The position numbers and the translations under genes are program-made. Source: Acidobacteriaceae bacterium (GTDB lineage Bacteria > Acidobacteriota > Terriglobia > Terriglobales > SbA1). From it: a stretch of DNA of 8,740 nt. The notes under the pieces are model-generated. The model searched no databases. It worked only from the letters and a program-made list of their open reading frames with translations, and was not told the origin of the DNA. Positions 7,551 through 8,740 of this stretch are shown piece by piece. Location: NCBI GenBank assembly GCA_003136335.1, contig PLEA01000484.1, positions 787 to 9,526 on the forward strand, in the 5' to 3' direction. Numbering within the stretch: the stretch's first letter is position 1; every line of letters starts with the position of its first letter.

Positions 7551-7624
7551 TCCTCGCCTGCCTGCACGACGATCCCGAATTCCAGCGCCTGGGTGGTAGG
7601 GCCGCCTCGGATCAGGGCGGGGGG

Positions 7625-7667
7625 TGGCCCACTCAAGCCTGGTTTCGGCTTGAGTGGGGATGTTCAC
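7625..7667 (+). repeat. 43-bp hairpin repeat, copy 2
   Basis: The second copy, in the opposite orientation to copy 1, with perfect 12-base arms CCCACTCAAGCC (7628-7639) and GGCTTGAGTGGG (7647-7658), loop TGGTTTC and the same GATGTTcAC flank. It starts 75 bases after the stop of the SnoaL-like gene. It could act as a transcript-stabilising or weakly terminating hairpin, but no T-tract follows. Confidence 0.88.
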
Positions 7668-7751
7668 CGACGGCGATGGTAGCAGCAGAAAGTGACGAAA
7701 TGACTCTGCCCGCTGAGGTGAAAACGCGTTAGTCCCCATGGCATGAGGACA

Positions 7752-7803
7752 ATCTAAAGGCTATCTCATAAATCGGTTTTGGGAAGGGCATGGCTTCAGC
7801 CGT
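7752..7803. repeat. Degenerate hairpin element, second family
   Basis: The stretch holding AATCGGTTTTGGGAAGGGCA and then TGGCTTCAGCCGTCC has an imperfect hairpin (GGCaTGGCT / AGCCGtCC with a two-base loop). It resembles, from memory, a dispersed element seen in acidobacterial genomes whose intact form has GGCACGGCTTCAGCCGTGCC. Only one copy is in the window, so the repeat nature is not demonstrated here. It sits directly before the YceI-like remnant and supplies that remnant's only long-range start codon (TTG at 7779). Confidence 0.4.
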
Positions 7804-7973
7804 CCGGCGCGGGGACGGGCTCAGGCGAGGTTGAGGGGGCAATGGCCTTCGACCGTAAGGACTACGGGATGACTCATGGCATTCCTTTCGTCACGATCGC
7901 CGATCGCATCGAGGTGACTGTCGACCTCAAGGGGAAGCGAATCAGCGGGCCTGCGTTGGTCTTTAAACCGTAG
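7801..7973 (+). pseudogene. YceI-like protein, C-terminal remnant
   Basis: The frame ending at the TAG at 7971-7973 reads SGEVEGAMAFDRKDYGMTHGIPFVTIADRIEVTVDLKGKR, then ISGPALVFKP. The pattern of (F/N)DRKDYGM followed by IADRVEVTVDLK is the end of the YceI lipocalin-like beta-barrel, a periplasmic lipid- or isoprenoid-binding family of about 170-200 residues. Only the last 45-57 residues remain, and no signal peptide or first strands are found upstream, where the hairpin element lies instead. An ATG at 7842 with AGGGGG before it, or a TTG at 7779, could start translation, but the peptide could not form a barrel. Confidence 0.6.
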
Positions 7974-7985
7974 GCAGCAAACAAT

Positions 7986-8026
7986 AGGCAGCCTTCAAAA
8001 TTTGCCGGAGTGCCTCCGGACTGCCT
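7986..8026 (-). terminator. Nested hairpin between convergent remnants
   Basis: An inner perfect hairpin, CCGGAG-TGC-CTCCGG (8005-8019), is enclosed by AGGCAG (7986-7991) and CTGCCT (8021-8026). On the minus strand the inner hairpin is followed by CAAATTTTG, a weak U-rich tail, which suits termination of the minus-strand gene ending at 8053. The position between two convergent genes supports this; the tail is poorer than in a textbook terminator. Confidence 0.42.
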
Positions 8027-8052
8027 GAAGAGATTGATCCGCAACGAACAAC

Positions 8053-8365
8053 TCAGTGTTTAATCGCTAGGGAGTTCTCGAGGTTTTCAGGCGTGAAGAG
8101 TTTCTCGTCGAGATGTTGATTGAACTTGACCTCGTCGATGGTCAGGACGGTGCGGGTTCTTTACCTCTACGGACTTCATCTCGACGTGGCGTGCGCTCCA
8201 GATGTTGGCACCTTTCTTGAGCCCGGAGGCGTGAAGTTCGCGGACCAATTTTCCGTCCCGGTCGTACCTTTCGGCATGCGGGATGACCGGAACATCCTGA
8301 ACTATCCGGTAGTAGACATACTTATATTGTGACCGGGTGGCATCCACTGGGATTGCCTGGCGTTT
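8053..8365 (-). pseudogene. Outer-membrane lipoprotein-sorting-like, 3' remnant
   Basis: Read on the minus strand, the first frame gives AIPVDATRSQYKYVYYRI, PVIPHAERYDRDGKLVRE and LKKGANIWSARHVEMKSVEV. After one extra base in the AAA at 8162-8160 the next frame gives RTRTVLTIDEVKFNQHLDEK, then LFTPENLEN, and stops at a TGA at 8053-8055. Together this is the C-terminal half of the family annotated as outer membrane lipoprotein-sorting protein (LolA/LolB-like fold): the FYDxxGKLLK strand, the xxIWxAxxxEM strand and the LFTPxxLE end. Full members are about 240-280 residues with a signal peptide; the first half is absent upstream of about 8365. The remnant is thus truncated and frameshifted, and its role in the cell is presumably lost. 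In related genomes such genes often sit beside RND-type membrane exporters; none is seen here. Confidence 0.62.
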
Positions 8366-8532
8366 CCCATTACTAATCCTCTTTGAGCTTCCTAATTCGT
8401 TCCTTGATGAGTGATTGGCGGGTAGTCACACAGCGAAGTCTTCGTCAGCCACGTCTCTCGATTGCCAAGGGTTTAACGGGCAGTTCCCCAAATCTATCGT
8501 TTATCCTTAACTAAGCTCAAGGCCGAACCCCA

Positions 8533-8634
8533 ATGAATATCCAGTTTGACCCTTTATCATGGATGTACCTGATCACCGGAGTCGTTTCATTGCTCTCAGA
8601 CGAACCAGGAAACGACGTGGATCTTCCATGGTAA
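8533..8634 (+). CDS. Possible 33-aa small ORF
   Basis: An ATG at 8533 opens a 33-codon frame (MNIQFDPLSWMYLITGVVSL, then an acidic tail DEPGNDVDLPW) ending in TAA at 8632-8634. The stop overlaps the next ATG in a TAATG, an arrangement often seen with translational coupling. The middle is hydrophobic. There is no strong ribosome binding site (AAGG about 10 bases upstream) and I recognise no family, so it may be chance. Confidence 0.22.
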   Translation: MNIQFDPLSWMYLITGVVSLLSDEPGNDVDLPW

Positions 8635-8740
8635 TGCCAAGCTTGAAGACTGGCCATGATGCCGCTCGCCGCCGATTCTGGTTGGCGATGTCGGGGTTTG
8701 TCATGGCGCTTGCGCTACTGCCCTTTTCCTACAAAGTCGA
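8634..8740 (+). CDS. Probable membrane protein, 5' part only
   Basis: The frame from the ATG at 8634 stays open to the right edge (35 codons). It reads MPSLKTGHDAARRRFWLAMS, then GFVMALALLPFSYKV. Positive residues (ARRR) precede a hydrophobic stretch of about 18 residues, which looks like an N-terminal membrane anchor with the start inside the cell. The family cannot be named from so little. An ATG at 8657 is in a different frame and gives no such pattern. Confidence 0.4.
   Translation, partial: MPSLKTGHDAARRRFWLAMSGFVMALALLPFSYKV

Noticed and set aside
6946..7667. A composite transposon with terminal inverted repeats around the SnoaL-like gene.
   Set aside because: Each repeat is itself palindromic, there is no transposase gene between them and no clear target-site duplication outside them. 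REP-like hairpins explain the data better.
1..8740. CRISPR array, tRNA/rRNA genes, riboswitch, or a defence or biosynthetic gene cluster.
   Set aside because: No regularly spaced repeats, no tRNA cloverleaf or rRNA-like stretches and no family-diagnostic genes were seen on either strand by eye.

Overview
The window looks like a chromosomal stretch from an acidobacterium, judged by family content and not by any search. It holds a large Oar-type TonB-dependent receptor with an N-terminal carboxypeptidase-regulatory-like domain, a membrane anti-sigma factor with a zf-HC2-type end, and TPR proteins ending in the 'PAFDSFRxDxRFQDFLxRIGL' type of tail. All three are typical of that phylum. Base composition appears moderately GC-rich throughout.

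Left part (1-5160). The 3' end of an anti-sigma factor gene runs in from the left edge on the + strand. Converging on it are two minus-strand genes: a 1162-residue TonB-dependent receptor (1328-4816) and, 73 bases downstream of it, a small CDF-like multi-pass membrane protein (644-1254). The CDF-like gene is broken. Its last roughly 30 codons lie in another frame (stop at 644), and a second, self-compensating indel pair scrambles about eight residues near its N-terminus. The receptor has a candidate promoter with an internal dyad at 4865-4894, and about 270 bases of apparently empty DNA lie behind that.

Right part (5161-8740). This is mostly a gene graveyard. Five pieces are the 3' ends of genes that lack their 5' parts: a cupin, two TPR proteins, a YceI-like protein and an outer-membrane lipoprotein-sorting-type protein. 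One piece is the 5' end of an alpha/beta hydrolase, joined out of frame to the cupin. Two of the pieces carry a single-base frameshift as well. The only clearly intact gene is a SnoaL/NTF2-like protein (7095-7550). It is bracketed by two inverted copies of a 43-bp hairpin repeat (6946-6988 and 7625-7667). The left copy is the breakpoint of a truncated TPR gene and supplies its only possible start codons. A second, degenerate hairpin element (about 7752-7803) sits at the breakpoint of the YceI fragment. The window ends in the first codons of a probable membrane protein.

I found no convincing undescribed multi-gene system: no defence, CRISPR, secretion or biosynthetic cluster. The most interesting signal is the coincidence of palindromic repeats with gene breakpoints, plus the many small frameshifts. 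Those frameshifts could be real decay or sequencing error. Family assignments rest on recognising sequence motifs by eye.
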